From: Candidatus Omnitrophota bacterium
GTDB lineage: Bacteria; Omnitrophota; Gorgyraeia; JAUYCX01
Length of the DNA: 63,301 bases
Direction: 5' to 3'
Assembly (NCBI GenBank): GCA_030692045.1
Contig: JAUYCX010000067.1
Coordinates: forward strand, 1 to 63,301
The notes below the pieces were generated by a model, which was not told the DNA's origin, made no database searches, and saw only the letters and a program-made list of their open reading frames with translations. The position numbers were made by a program, and so were the translations under genes. Shown here piece by piece: positions 24,627-33,872 of the stretch; the stretch's first letter is position 1; the number at the start of each line of letters is the position of its first letter.

Positions 24627-25877
24627 ATGAAATATTTAAAAAAGTTTGACCCAGAAGTTTATAGGGCAATTAAAAATGAGATAAAGCGCGAAGAGGAAAA
24701 TTTAGAACTAATTGCCTCAGAAAATTTTGTTTCCCCTGCTGTTTTAGAGGCGCAGGGCTCGGTAATGACCAACAAATATGCCGAGGGCTATCCTCGGGCT
24801 CGCTGGTATGGCGGATGCGAATTTGTTGACGATGTGGAAGACTTGGCGATTGAGCGCGCTAAAAAGATTTTTGGCGAGTGCCATGTAAATGTTCAGCCCC
24901 ACTCTGGTTCGCAGGCAAATATGGCAGTTTATTTTTCTGTGTTAAATACCAATGACACAATTTTGGCAATGGATTTGGCTTGCGGAGGCCATTTAACTCA
25001 CGGACACAGGCATAATTTTTCAGGCAGACTCTTTAATGTGGTTACTTATTGTTTAAATAAAGACACAGAGATGCTGGATTACAATCAGATACAAGATTTA
25101 GCCAATAAATGTAAACCCAAGATGATTGTTGCTGGTGCAAGCGCCTATCCAAGAATAATTGATTTTAAGAAATTCCGTTCAATCTGCGATTCAGTGGCAG
25201 CTTATCTATTTGTGGATATGGCACATATTGCAGGGTTAATAGCAGCAGGCGTACATCCTTCACCAATTCCATATGCTGATTTTGTTTCTACAACCACTCA
25301 TAAGACGCTACGCGGCCCTCGGGGCGGAATGATTCTCTGTCGAAAGGAATTTGCCAGAAAAATTGATGCTCAAATTTTTCCTGGCATTCAAGGCGGACCT
25401 CTAATGCATGTTATCGCGGCAAAAGCCGTGGCTTTAAAAGAAGCACTTAAACCAGAATTCAAAATTTACCAAAGGCAAGTTGTAAAAAATGCCCGGGCAC
25501 TTAGCCAGGCATTAAGTAAATTAAATTTCCGTATAGTGACTGGCGGCACTGACACGCATCTTTTGTTAGTAGATTTAATCCCTAAGAATATTTCTGGAAT
25601 GGATGCAGAGATTGTATTGGATAAAGCAGGTATCACGGTAAATAAAAATCTTATTCCCTTTGATAAGAAATCTGCGGCTATCACCAGTGGAATTCGTATA
25701 GGCACTGCTGCAGTTACTACACGGGGATTAAAAGAAAAAGAAATGAAGAAAATCGCTATTTTAATGGATAAAGCAATCAGCTTTGCTAATAATAATGAAA
25801 AATTAGCACAGATTAAAAAAGAGTGCAGGTTAATTACTAAAAAGTTTCCTTTATATTCAAACTTATGGAGGAATTAA
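24627..25877 (+). CDS. glyA: Serine hydroxymethyltransferase
   Basis: PLP enzyme making glycine and methylene-THF from serine; both products feed purine and thymidylate synthesis. 416 residues. Motifs: [17 protein letters not shown]-like start, [27 protein letters not shown] and the PLP-lysine loop [20 protein letters not shown] site before the ATG. The stop TAA overlaps the next gene's ATG. Confidence 0.98.
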   Translation: MKYLKKFDPEVYRAIKNEIKREEENLELIASENFVSPAVLEAQGSVMTNKYAEGYPRARWYGGCEFVDDVEDLAIERAKKIFGECHVNVQPHSGSQANMAVYFSVLNTNDTILAMDLACGGHLTHGHRHNFSGRLFNVVTYCLNKDTEMLDYNQIQDLANKCKPKMIVAGASAYPRIIDFKKFRSICDSVAAYLFVDMAHIAGLIAAGVHPSPIPYADFVSTTTHKTLRGPRGGMILCRKEFARKIDAQIFPGIQGGPLMHVIAAKAVALKEALKPEFKIYQRQVVKNARALSQALSKLNFRIVTGGTDTHLLLVDLIPKNISGMDAEIVLDKAGITVNKNLIPFDKKSAAITSGIRIGTAAVTTRGLKEKEMKKIAILMDKAISFANNNEKLAQIKKECRLITKKFPLYSNLWRN

Positions 25878-26374
25878 TGCCAAAGCCAAAGAAACGGCCC
25901 AGTTGGGATGAATATTTTTTAGAGGTAGCATCGGTTGTAGCAAGCAGGGCAACCTGTTTAAGAAGAAAGGTTGGCGCAGTGATTGTAAAGGATAAAAGGA
26001 TTTTAGCCACAGGTTATAACGGCGCGCCTTCTGGCCTTAAGCATTGTCTGGATATCGGTTGTTTAAGAGAAAAATTAAAAATTCCCTCTGGAGAACGCCA
26101 TGAATTGTGCCGCGGGTTGCACGCAGAGCAGAACGCGATATTACAAGCTGTTGTGCATCAAATTGATATAAAAAATAGCGCACTCTATGCGACAAATCAG
26201 CCCTGCATTATCTGTGCAAAGATGCTGATTAATGCCCAGATAAAAGAAATTGTTATCGCTTCAGGCTATCCAGATAAATTGGCAAGAGAGATGTTAAAAG
26301 AAGCAAAGATTAAAATCAGATTAGTTAAACCATCGAAGATAAAAAGATTAAAAGGCCAGTTTGAAATTTTATGA
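25877..26374 (+). CDS. dCMP deaminase (ComEB-like)
   Basis: 165 residues from the ATG at 25877, chosen because GGAGG ends five bases upstream and it forms TAATG with the glyA stop; an in-frame ATG at 25865 is less likely. Zinc-deaminase motifs LHAEQNAI (HAE) and QPCIICAKM (PCxxC) are intact, with NGAPSG and an internal Cys-rich insert ([10 protein letters not shown]...C) typical of dCMP deaminases. Makes dUMP for thymidylate synthesis. Confidence 0.93.
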   Translation: MPKPKKRPSWDEYFLEVASVVASRATCLRRKVGAVIVKDKRILATGYNGAPSGLKHCLDIGCLREKLKIPSGERHELCRGLHAEQNAILQAVVHQIDIKNSALYATNQPCIICAKMLINAQIKEIVIASGYPDKLAREMLKEAKIKIRLVKPSKIKRLKGQFEIL

Positions 26375-26829
26375 AATGCGCATTTTGCGGTTATAAAGAA
26401 ACAAAGGTTATTGACTCTCGGCTTTCCAGCGAAGGCGCCTCTATAAGGCGCCGTCGGGAATGCCTTAAATGCGATAAGCGCTTTACAACTTACGAATATG
26501 TGGAAAATACACCTTTAATGGTAATTAAGAAAGACGGCCGCAGAGAACCCTTTGACAGAAAAAAAATTATTACCGGAATTTTAAAGGCCTGCGAAAAGCG
26601 TCCCATTAGTATGGAAAGAGTCGAGGGTTTAGTAACCTTAATTGAACATACACTTCAAAAGAAATTCGAAAAAGAAGTTGCCTCCAAAAATATAGGCGAG
26701 CTCGTAATGGAAAAGCTCGCTAATTTAGATGAGGTGGCTTATGTGCGTTTTGCCTCAGTTTATCGCCAATTTAAAGATGTAAATCAGTTTATGAAGGAAC
26801 TAAAGGATATTTTAGATAAAGAGACATAA
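26371..26829 (+). CDS. nrdR: Transcriptional repressor NrdR
   Basis: 152 residues. Zinc ribbon [15 protein letters not shown]...[15 protein letters not shown] followed by an ATP-cone (about 49-136) sensing dATP/ATP. Represses ribonucleotide reductase genes through NrdR boxes; none was recognised in the window, nor is a reductase gene present. ATGA overlap with the dCMP deaminase gene, so two deoxynucleotide genes are coupled. Confidence 0.97.
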   Translation: MKCAFCGYKETKVIDSRLSSEGASIRRRRECLKCDKRFTTYEYVENTPLMVIKKDGRREPFDRKKIITGILKACEKRPISMERVEGLVTLIEHTLQKKFEKEVASKNIGELVMEKLANLDEVAYVRFASVYRQFKDVNQFMKELKDILDKET

Positions 26830-26847
26830 AGTAATAAGGAGACAATC

Positions 26848-27252
26848 ATGATTGAAATGGAGCTAAATAAGATTATCATTGATGAAAAGCGCCATGACCA
26901 GATAATCGTCTTAAAAGAAAAAAATGGCGAGAGGCGCTTACCAATAGTTATCGGATTATTAGAGGCATCCAGTATTAAGATGAAGCTTTCGGGTGTTGAG
27001 CCGCCACGCCCTTTAACCCATGACCTCTTAAAAAACACAATTGAAAACTTAAATGCCAAGGTAGAAAGAATCGTGATAGATAAATTAATGGATAATACAT
27101 TTCATGCCAAACTGATTTTAAAGTTAGATGGCGTAACTAAGGTTATTGATGCCCGTCCATCAGATAGCATTGCTTTGGCTGTACGCACAAAGTCGCCCAT
27201 ATTTGTAGAAGAAGAGGTTTTAAATCAAGTAAGTAGCCCTAAAGAAGAGTGA
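26848..27252 (+). CDS. Bifunctional nuclease (DUF151) family protein
   Basis: 134 residues matching the DUF151 fold: IIDEKRHDQIIVLKEKNGERRLPIVIGLLEASSI at the N-terminus and VIDARPSDSIALAVRTKSPIFVEEEVL at the C-terminus. Members have been described as nucleases in plants; the bacterial role is unclear. Nineteen bases after nrdR with an AAGGAG site, same operon. Confidence 0.92.
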   Translation: MIEMELNKIIIDEKRHDQIIVLKEKNGERRLPIVIGLLEASSIKMKLSGVEPPRPLTHDLLKNTIENLNAKVERIVIDKLMDNTFHAKLILKLDGVTKVIDARPSDSIALAVRTKSPIFVEEEVLNQVSSPKEE

Positions 27253-27274
27253 GGATTTATTTAAATATAATTTT

Positions 27275-28726
27275 ATGGACTTACAGCTTGAATCCCTTCA
27301 AAATAACCCCAATTTAAAGACAATCCTGAAACTTGCGCAGAAGAATAAACAGAAGGTCTATCTGGTAGGTGGTTTTTTGCGCGACCTAATTCTTAATAGA
27401 AACAAAGAAAAAAATTTTGATTTAGACTTTGCTGTAAGTAAGCAGGCAATGAAATTAGCTAAGTCATTTGCCAGAAATATTCATGGCGCTTTTGTAGTTT
27501 TGGATAAAGAGCGCGGCTATGCTAGGGTAGTAAAAAACTTGGAAAATAAATCATTCACCTTTGATTTTGCGAATTTGCGGGGGAAAAATATTAAACAAGA
27601 TTTGCAGCTTAGGGATTTTACCATAAATACACTTGCCTTAAATTTAGAATGTTTAAAGACCGCGCAAAATTTATCCAAAGTTTTGCTTAGTCCCTTTAAA
27701 GGACTGGAGGATTTAAAAAAATCTCGTATAAGGATGGTTAATCGTCAAAGCTTTTTGGATGACCCGCTTCGACTTTTGCGCGCCTTTAGCTTGTCTGCCC
27801 AGCTGGATTTTGTAATTGAACCTAAGACTTTAAAAAGAATTCGGCAGTTAGCTAAAAAAATTCAAGATGTTGCCTATGAGAGAATTCGCGACGAGTTTTT
27901 TAAGATTCTAAAGATAAGTCATTCTATTGATTTTATTCGTCAAATGGATAAGGTTAAAATTCTGGACAAAGTAATTCCTCAAATCAGGGCAATGTATGGA
28001 GTAAAACAAGGACCCTATCACCATTTGGATGTTTTTCGTCATTCCTTAGAGGCCCTAGCACAACTTGAAAGGCTGGTTGCAGAATTATCTAACCATCAAA
28101 AAATTCAGGATTATTTAAGAGAAGTGATTGCCGCAAACCGTACAAGACTAAGTTTAGTCAAATTAGGGGCATTACTCCATGATATTGGAAAGCCCAAGGC
28201 AAAAAAACGCCTGGAAGGAAAAACTGTTTTTTACGGACACGAGAGGTTGGGAAGGAAAATTTCTGATAATATCGCTGATATGTTAAAGCTTTCTACAAGA
28301 GAGAAATTTGCTCTGGAAAAATTGATTTTCTGGCATCTTCGTCCTGGTTATCTTGCCGAGAAATCCTTTCCCACATCCCGCGCTATATTTAGATTTTTTA
28401 GAGACGCAGAGGAGGAGGCTCCAGCAATACTCTTAATTGGCATCGCTGACCAGCGAGCCACACGCGGACCATTAACTGCCCACAGTAACAGAATCCACCA
28501 TGAGAAGGTTGTGATGGATTTAATTGATTATTATTTTAAGAAGCAGGAAGAAAAGCCTTTTGTGCGATTAATTGATGGCAATGATTTGATAAAGAAATTA
28601 AAATTAACCCCCGGACCGATTTTTGCCAAAATTTTGCGCGAGATTGAAGAAGCGCAAGCCGAAGGCTCAATAAAAACCAAACAAGAGGCGTTAGAGTTAG
28701 CCGGAAAGATAGCGAAGCGACAATGA
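27275..28726 (+). CDS. cca: CCA tRNA nucleotidyltransferase with HD domain
   Basis: 483 residues. Class II nucleotidyltransferase head KVYLVGGFLRDLILNR and FDLDFAV (catalytic carboxylates), RDFTINTLA, and RIRMVNRQSFLDDPLRLLRAFSLSA neck. It is followed by an HD phosphohydrolase domain (GALLHDIGKPK, about 297-307, and a second HLRPGYL). Adds CCA to tRNAs, matching the initiator tRNA here, which lacks encoded CCA. The alternative is a poly(A) polymerase of the same superfamily. ATGA overlap with the cupin gene. Confidence 0.92.
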   Translation: MDLQLESLQNNPNLKTILKLAQKNKQKVYLVGGFLRDLILNRNKEKNFDLDFAVSKQAMKLAKSFARNIHGAFVVLDKERGYARVVKNLENKSFTFDFANLRGKNIKQDLQLRDFTINTLALNLECLKTAQNLSKVLLSPFKGLEDLKKSRIRMVNRQSFLDDPLRLLRAFSLSAQLDFVIEPKTLKRIRQLAKKIQDVAYERIRDEFFKILKISHSIDFIRQMDKVKILDKVIPQIRAMYGVKQGPYHHLDVFRHSLEALAQLERLVAELSNHQKIQDYLREVIAANRTRLSLVKLGALLHDIGKPKAKKRLEGKTVFYGHERLGRKISDNIADMLKLSTREKFALEKLIFWHLRPGYLAEKSFPTSRAIFRFFRDAEEEAPAILLIGIADQRATRGPLTAHSNRIHHEKVVMDLIDYYFKKQEEKPFVRLIDGNDLIKKLKLTPGPIFAKILREIEEAQAEGSIKTKQEALELAGKIAKRQ

Positions 28727-29064
28727 TTAAGAATAAGCAAAGCACAAAAAACTTAAAAGGCAAGGTGTTAACTCTGGTTGATTTATTGGATTACCAGGAC
28801 GGTAGTGTAGTCTCCCGGACAATTATTGATAAAAAGATCGGCACAGTTACATTATTTGCTTTTGATAAAGGTGAGGGTTTAAGTGAGCATACTGCACCAT
28901 TCGATGCCTTGGTGTTTGTTGTGGATGGAAAAACAGAGGTTATGATTTCTGGCAAGCCACATCATTTAAAAGCAGGCGAAATGATAATTATGCCAGCCAA
29001 TAAACCGCACGCGCTTAAAGCGCTTGAACAATTTAAGATGATTTTAGTAATGATACGCAGTTAA
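28723..29064 (+). CDS. Cupin-domain protein
   Basis: 113 residues forming a single small cupin barrel: LSEHTAPFDALVFVVDGKTEV (motif 1, HT..F..) and LKAGEMIIMPANKPHALKALEQFKMILVMI (motif 2 with PHAL). Probably metal-binding; the substrate is unknown. Last gene of the nucleotide block and left border of the accessory island. Confidence 0.9.
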   Translation: MIKNKQSTKNLKGKVLTLVDLLDYQDGSVVSRTIIDKKIGTVTLFAFDKGEGLSEHTAPFDALVFVVDGKTEVMISGKPHHLKAGEMIIMPANKPHALKALEQFKMILVMIRS

Positions 29065-29117
29065 TCAATTTACACCATAGAAAGATTGTGAAAAGTTTAG
29101 GCTAAATGGTGAGTGTG

Positions 29118-29180
29118 GAGTTGGTGGGGAGAATCAAGTGAGGAATAAGACTATAAGAATATACGTTGTCGCTATTCTCC
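29118..29180. repeat. Island repeat family 1, copy 0 (partial, diverged)
   Basis: GAGTTGGTGGGGAGA...CGTTGTCGCTATTCTCC aligns at roughly three quarters identity with 30539-30602, which carries the right half of copy 1. It lies between the cupin gene and the Fic promoter. Confidence 0.6.
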
Positions 29181-29222
29181 AAATTAAGTATTATGACCCC
29201 GGAATTTCTTCAGAAATCTTTA

Positions 29223-29251
29223 TTGACTATTGTCGCATAATCTAATATAAT
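29223..29251 (+). promoter_or_regulatory. Near-consensus promoter of the first Fic gene
   Basis: TTGACT (29223-29228), 17-bp spacer, perfect TATAAT (29246-29251), 57 bases before the ATG at 29308. Confidence 0.75.
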
Positions 29252-29307
29252 CTCATATAGTTAGAATATGAGTTTCTCAAATACCCAGCGCAAATGGAGG
29301 CGCTGGT

Positions 29308-30390
29308 ATGCGCTTTCTGCGCAAGGAGCCTCTTATGCTTAATGCCTTTAGCCGAAGATTAGAAAATTTCCCTCCAGAAATCTGGTCAAAAATCACCAAG
29401 ATTGATGAACTCAAGGGCCAATGGATTGGGGGCGTACGATTAAGCCCTCAAGTTTTAGGCCGTCTACAAAGATCGGTTTTGGTTACATCAACCGGCGCTT
29501 CAACTCGTATTGAAGGAGCCAGACTTTCCGATGAAGATATAGAAAAACTTATGCGCGGGATTTCAATACAAAAGTTTGCCGACCGCGATAAACAAGAGGT
29601 AAAGGGATATTATGAACTGCTTCAGAATGTTTTTGATTCCTGGAAACGTATACGTTTCTCTGAAAACACCATCAAGCATTTTCATAAGGAACTTTTAAAA
29701 TACGTCGGAAAGGACAAGCTTCATCGGGGCGAATATAAGAAAACCGAGAACAAAGTCCAGATGATTGATGCCGAAGGTAAGTCCGTAGGCATACTTTTTG
29801 ATACTACGCCGGCGTATCTTACGTCCAAAGAAATGCAGGAATTGGTTAAGGCAACGCAAAATGCATTCGAAGCAAAGAAATATCATTCTTTGCTGATTGT
29901 GGGTGATTTTCTGGTTGAGTTTTTGAATATTCACCCCTTCCAAGATGGCAATGGTCGAATTTCGCGCATCCTTACGAATTTACTTTTATTGCAGGCCGGA
30001 TATCAGTATATGCCTTATGTTTCACATGAGAAGTTAATTGAAGACAATAAGGCTGACTATTATATGGCCTTAAGAAAGAGCCAAAAAACTTTGAAAACCA
30101 AAAATCCTGATATTATTCCCTGGCTTGATTTCTTTCTCTCGGTGATTCATAAACAGTCTCAACTGGCAGTTGAGTTATTATCTAAAGAAAATATTGAAAA
30201 ATTATTATCGCCTAAACAAATTGCTGTGTGGGAGTATCTACAGAGTGTTGACGAAGCATCGCCTGGGGATATCGCCGTGAAAACCAAGGTCGCCCGGCCA
30301 ACTGTGGCGCAGGCACTGGGTAAATTGATGCGCCTCAAGAAAATTGAGCGCGTGGGGCTGGGCAGGAGCACAAGATACAGGAAGATTTAG
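29308..30390 (+). CDS. Fic-domain protein with C-terminal winged helix
   Basis: 360 residues. The N-terminal helix carries the inhibitory motif STRIEG (S/TxxxEG class) at about residue 65. The Fic core has HPFQDGNGRISR at about 211, with all catalytic residues present. The C-terminus (about 295-360) is a winged helix (IAVKTKVARPTVAQALGKLMR), so it may act on DNA or autoregulate. Fic enzymes transfer AMP from ATP to protein targets. Two starts are possible: ATG 29308 with GGAGG, or ATG 29335 with AAGGAG. Flanked by island repeats on both sides. Confidence 0.9.
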   Translation: MRFLRKEPLMLNAFSRRLENFPPEIWSKITKIDELKGQWIGGVRLSPQVLGRLQRSVLVTSTGASTRIEGARLSDEDIEKLMRGISIQKFADRDKQEVKGYYELLQNVFDSWKRIRFSENTIKHFHKELLKYVGKDKLHRGEYKKTENKVQMIDAEGKSVGILFDTTPAYLTSKEMQELVKATQNAFEAKKYHSLLIVGDFLVEFLNIHPFQDGNGRISRILTNLLLLQAGYQYMPYVSHEKLIEDNKADYYMALRKSQKTLKTKNPDIIPWLDFFLSVIHKQSQLAVELLSKENIEKLLSPKQIAVWEYLQSVDEASPGDIAVKTKVARPTVAQALGKLMRLKKIERVGLGRSTRYRKI

Positions 30391-30434
30391 ATCATATTAT
30401 AGAGAATAAACGCCCATTTAAGACTTTATAAAAG

Positions 30435-30602
30435 TTAGCGGACTCCTCCTGCGAAGTCCGCCTTCGCTGAATTGCTTACACGTTCAGCTACGGCGGATGT
30501 CGCCACTCACGAATAAAGACAAAGGGCTCCAGATTGGATGAGTTGGTGGGAAGATCTAAGCGAGAAAGAAAATTATAGAAATAGTCGTTGTCCTATTTCT
30601 CT
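30435..30602. repeat. Island repeat family 1, copy 1
   Basis: The palindromic CCGCCTTCG element (30467-30503) runs into a 60-bp block (30491-30550: CGGCGGATGTCGCC...AGTTGGTGGG) that recurs at 32949-33007 with a single one-base indel. Its right part (30539-30602) resembles copy 0 at 29118-29180. The rest of the spacer to the AbiE promoter is AT-rich and shows no gene. Confidence 0.85.
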
Positions 30603-30705
30603 TTTTTTCATATTTTTGTGCAAATTTTAATGTTAATCTGTGCATAAAAACTTGTTGTTTTGTGCATAACTGTGCGGTTTATCCCATGCCAGTGGTAAAA
30701 ATGAT

Positions 30706-30745
30706 TTGACAGTATGTCGCAAAAAGTATATACTTTTTGCGACAT
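30706..30745 (+). promoter_or_regulatory. AbiE promoter with overlapping 32-bp perfect palindrome (operator)
   Basis: TTGACA (30706-30711), 17-bp spacer, TATACT (30729-30734). ATGTCGCAAAAAGTAT at 30714-30729 and its exact reverse complement to 30745 form a palindrome covering the spacer and the -10. AbiEi antitoxins are known to repress their own operon by binding inverted repeats, so this is the expected operator. Confidence 0.85.
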
Positions 30746-30763
30746 CAAAAACAGGAGAGTATA

Positions 30764-31360
30764 ATGCAAAGCATTGTAACTAAAATAAAAAAAAGAATAT
30801 ATAACAAGAATCGAGGTTTTGTTTTTACGAAGAGCCATTTTCTTGATCTTGGAAGTCGTACGGCTGTAGCTAAGGCCTTAGAGCGTTTAGCAGGCAGTGG
30901 AACCATTCGTCGGCTTGCGCGTGGCCTATATGATTATCCAGAGAGGCACCCTGTGCTGGGAGATTTGCCCGCGAATTACGAGCGTATCGCTCAAACATTA
31001 GCAGGAAGAGATAGTTTGAAAATTCAACCTTCCGGGGCATATGCCGCCAATCTACTTGGCTTAACCGATCAGGTACCGGCAAGAATTGTTTTTCTAATAG
31101 ACGGCTCTAACAGGACAGTGCAAGTCAAAAATCAGCAGATTGTTTTAAAAAGAACAACGCCCAAAAATATGGCAACTGCCGGACAGGTTAGCGGTTTAGT
31201 TATCCAGGCCTTGCGATATTTAGGAAAGGATCATGTAAATGATAAAACAGCGGGAGCACTTAAAAAAAGATTAACCAGGGAGGATAAGCGCCAGCTTATG
31301 CGCAATCTTCGCTATGCCCCCGCGTGGATGGGGTCAATATTTAGACAACTACAGGGATAA
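30764..31360 (+). CDS. abiEi: AbiEi-family antitoxin/autoregulator
   Basis: 198 residues from the ATG at 30764 (AGGAG seven bases upstream). The N-terminal winged-helix domain (about 20-65: FLDLGSRTAVAKALERLAGSGTIRRLARGLYDYP) is typical of type IV AbiEi antitoxins with DUF6088-like architecture. The C-terminal half contains LLGLTDQVPARIVFLIDGSNR. It lies directly upstream of the AbiEii nucleotidyltransferase gene and downstream of a palindromic operator. Confidence 0.88.
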   Translation: MQSIVTKIKKRIYNKNRGFVFTKSHFLDLGSRTAVAKALERLAGSGTIRRLARGLYDYPERHPVLGDLPANYERIAQTLAGRDSLKIQPSGAYAANLLGLTDQVPARIVFLIDGSNRTVQVKNQQIVLKRTTPKNMATAGQVSGLVIQALRYLGKDHVNDKTAGALKKRLTREDKRQLMRNLRYAPAWMGSIFRQLQG

Positions 31361-31367
31361 GAGGAGT

Positions 31368-32390
31368 ATGGATAAATTCGTATTATTGACGCATAAAGAT
31401 AAACGCGCGTACTTTGAAGTGGCCGCGGCTAACTTAAACATAATGCCGCAACTGGTTGAAAAGGATTTTTGGGTATGCTGGATATTAAAAATCCTTTTTT
31501 CATTACCGGAGATAGGCGCGCATTTAACCTTTAAAGGGGGAACATCCCTCTCAAAATGTTATAACGTTATTAAACGTTTTTCGGAGGATATCGACATTTC
31601 AATAGAAAGGCCTTTTTTATCGAAGACTCGAGCTATTGAGCCGGATAAAGAAAAAAGCAATAAGGAAAATCAGAAAAGACTTAAAGAATTGCAACTGGTT
31701 TGCAAAACGAAGATTGATGAAATCATTGTTCCCAGTTTAAAGCAAGCAATCGCGGCAGTTCTTTTAGATAAAGAGGAATGGAATATCGAACTGGATTCGG
31801 ATGACCCGGACGAACAAACTGTTTTGTTCACCTTCCCTCATGCTATGATGAGTAATGCGGAAAGCTACGTGAGATCCTCGGTCAAAATTGAATTTGGCGC
31901 TCGAGCTGTTCATTGGCCGGTTGAAACCGCAACAATTGTTCCATATGTTGCGAATGTTTCCGGCAATCTATCCATTGATGGATCTTCTGTGCGTGTTCTG
32001 GCCGCGGAGAGAACTTTTTGGGAGAAAGCGACTATTTTGCATATGATATATCATTATCCGTCTGAAAAGAACGTGCCGCCGCGAATGTCACGGCATTATT
32101 ACGATATATATGCGATGGTAGATTCGTCAATATATAAACGAGCTTTGGAAAGCATTTCATTGCTAAAGCACGTAGCTGAGCATAAAACTTTATTTTTCAA
32201 AGCCAATTGGGCGCATTACGAAGAAGCAACGCCGGGGACCCTACAGTTGGTGCCTCGCGATGATCAGGTGAACCAATTGAAGAACGATTATCGTCAGATG
32301 CAACAAATGTTTTTTGAAGAGCCGCCGTCATTTGAGCGAATTATAGAAAAACTGCGGGTTATAGAAAAACAAATTAATAGAATTTCATAG
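31368..32390 (+). CDS. abiEii: AbiEii-family nucleotidyltransferase toxin
   Basis: 340 residues from ATG 31368 (GAGGAG just upstream); an upstream in-frame ATG at 31314 overlaps the antitoxin gene. DUF1814/AbiEii core: LTFKGGTSLSKCYNVIKRFSEDIDISIERP, the GS/T..K and D[IV]D nucleotidyltransferase motifs, and AAERTFWEKATILHMIYH plus RMSRHYYDIYAM in the second half. Related toxins modify tRNA acceptor ends with nucleotides. It forms a type IV toxin-antitoxin or abortive-infection pair with the preceding gene. No frame damage. Confidence 0.92.
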   Translation: MDKFVLLTHKDKRAYFEVAAANLNIMPQLVEKDFWVCWILKILFSLPEIGAHLTFKGGTSLSKCYNVIKRFSEDIDISIERPFLSKTRAIEPDKEKSNKENQKRLKELQLVCKTKIDEIIVPSLKQAIAAVLLDKEEWNIELDSDDPDEQTVLFTFPHAMMSNAESYVRSSVKIEFGARAVHWPVETATIVPYVANVSGNLSIDGSSVRVLAAERTFWEKATILHMIYHYPSEKNVPPRMSRHYYDIYAMVDSSIYKRALESISLLKHVAEHKTLFFKANWAHYEEATPGTLQLVPRDDQVNQLKNDYRQMQQMFFEEPPSFERIIEKLRVIEKQINRIS

Positions 32391-32399
32391 GAATTAAAT

Positions 32400-32813
32400 A
32401 TGCCAAAAAAGAAGAGATATTTTTTTAGTGTTGTTGAAGAAATGGTAATGAACCCTAAGTTTGACGGCTATAGGGTTGGGAGAATAGAAATCTACGATCG
32501 AAAAGGAGAAAGCCGTGAAGCGAGATTTCTCATCCCTGAGGAGTTTATGGTTGATTTTCGAAGGCTTTGGGATTCCAAGGATGTCCTAAATGCCGGTAAA
32601 GTCAAATGGGCAACTATCAGCGCTTATTATTCCATGTTCCACTGTGCCAGAGCACTTTTGCCTTCGGGCTGCATTGAAGAATCTTTTTGTCCACAAGAAT
32701 CTGCTTGAGGCAAGTTTTCTGGATGATTACGATACAGCCAAAGTAGCGCAGAACAATTGATAAATAAGGCCCAACAATTCCTGAACAAGGCTAAGGAATT
32801 ATTACAGTTATAA
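32400..32813 (+). pseudogene. HEPN-domain protein, broken by frameshifts
   Basis: The open frame 32400-32708 (102 residues) ends just after the HEPN signature WATISAYYSMFHCARALL. HEPN-like coding sequence continues in other frames: NLFVHKNLLEASFLDDYDTAK, then SAEQLINKAQQFLNKAKELLQL to a stop at 32811-32813. Two frameshifts would restore one protein of about 135 residues. HEPN proteins are often RNase toxins or their relatives, here beside AbiE. Either a decayed gene or a read error. Confidence 0.75.
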
Positions 32814-32844
32814 AGTCGAATAATCCAACATTTGAGACGCTTTC

Positions 32845-33012
32845 AAAGTTAGCGGACTTGTCCCCCGTAGCCAAAGACGAAAGTACTTTGGCGTAGGGGG
32901 ATGCGTTAGAGGTTTCTCCGCCTTCGTCCCGACGTTTCGTCGGGACTTCGGCGGATGTCGCCACTCACGAAAAAGACAAAGGGCTCCAGATTGGATGAGT
33001 TGGTGGGGAGGT
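32845..33012. repeat. Island repeat family 1, copy 2
   Basis: Begins AAAGTTAGCGGACTT, carries nested hairpins (GTCCCGACG/CGTCGGGAC and TCCCCC...GGGGGA) and the CCGCCTTCG...CTTCGGCGGATGTCGCC stem. It ends with a block (32949-33007) identical to 30491-30550 except for one base. Confidence 0.85.
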
Positions 33013-33019
33013 CAAAATA

Positions 33020-33127
33020 ATGCACAAAGACAAGAAATATAGCGCTTCTATACGCAATTGGCCTAAAGATGACAAGCCGAGGGAGAATGTAAAATGGAAA
33101 GAATTGATTTGTGGTCGTTTTTCATAG
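33020..33127 (+). pseudogene. RadC N-terminal remnant or small ORF
   Basis: 35 codons with an excellent GGGGAGG site. KKYSASIRNWPKDDKPRENV strongly resembles the start of RadC-family proteins (IKDWPEDERPREKL). The frame then runs into unrelated sequence overlapping the next gene, so the rest of RadC (HhH and JAB/MPN domains) is missing. Confidence 0.5.
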
Positions 33128-33633
33128 GTATTGTCTCTATAGCTTCTTTTATGTTAGCCATGTGGGATCGCTTCCCAGCGCTTAAGAAATATTTATTGCC
33201 TTTAGGCTATATTCTTTTAGGAGTTACTTTGAGCAGGGTTAGTTTTGTTGGTAGAGAGGCTACTTTGACGATTATAAAAGATAGTCAAGTTGCCGCTTCT
33301 TTAATAATATTCTTGTCTTTATTGTTGTTGTCCTTGTTCTGCTTTCATCTTATGGCGAAAAAGGGCAACGAAATGATGGGGTATGTGATAATCGTAATAA
33401 TTTTGTCGTCAATCGCTCCGTCTTTGCTTTCCACTTTCTCTAAAATAAATGAAAAAATACCTCCCAAGGATTATTTATCGTTAGCTGTAGTTTGCGAAAA
33501 AAATAACGATTATGATAGTGCCGTAAAATATCTTAATCGATATTTAGATGTTGTTTCTGACACAGAGATGAAAAAGCAACTAGAAAGTAAAATCGCACAA
33601 TTGAAGCAAAGGCAATTGGACGGCTTAAGATAA
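33094..33633 (+). CDS. Membrane protein with C-terminal TPR-like helix pair, unknown function
   Basis: 179 residues with four predicted membrane helices (about 7-24, 32-48, 66-90 and 94-114) and a soluble C-terminus (about 125-179) whose YLSLAVVCEKNNDYDSAVKYLNRYLDVV resembles one TPR unit. No family is recognised. It lies between the second 60-bp repeat and the restriction system, so it may be accessory cargo. Confidence 0.65.
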   Translation: MERIDLWSFFIGIVSIASFMLAMWDRFPALKKYLLPLGYILLGVTLSRVSFVGREATLTIIKDSQVAASLIIFLSLLLLSLFCFHLMAKKGNEMMGYVIIVIILSSIAPSLLSTFSKINEKIPPKDYLSLAVVCEKNNDYDSAVKYLNRYLDVVSDTEMKKQLESKIAQLKQRQLDGLR

Positions 33634-33741
33634 GCGATGCTAATTGGATTCGATACGATAATGGCTTCAGGCGGTGCTATTAACATGGAAGATGTTTGAA
33701 GAAATATTGCACGCATTGCGTTCAGAATTGCGAGGTATTAC

Positions 33742-33799
33742 GGGACGTTTCAAAAAGGGACAGGCCATTTGAATGAAATGTCCCGAAATGAAACGTCCC
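33742..33799. repeat. REP-like nested hairpin before hsdM
   Basis: Outer stem GGGACGTTTC / GAAACGTCCC (33742-33751, 33790-33799) and inner stem GGGACA / TGTCCC. Related GGGGAC motifs lie at 40900-41110 and 42178. Confidence 0.8.
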
Positions 33800-33872
33800 C
33801 CTCATTTTTAAATATAGGAGCATGTAAATATGGAAACATACCTAATGAATTTCCAGAAAAGGAGAATTAAAG

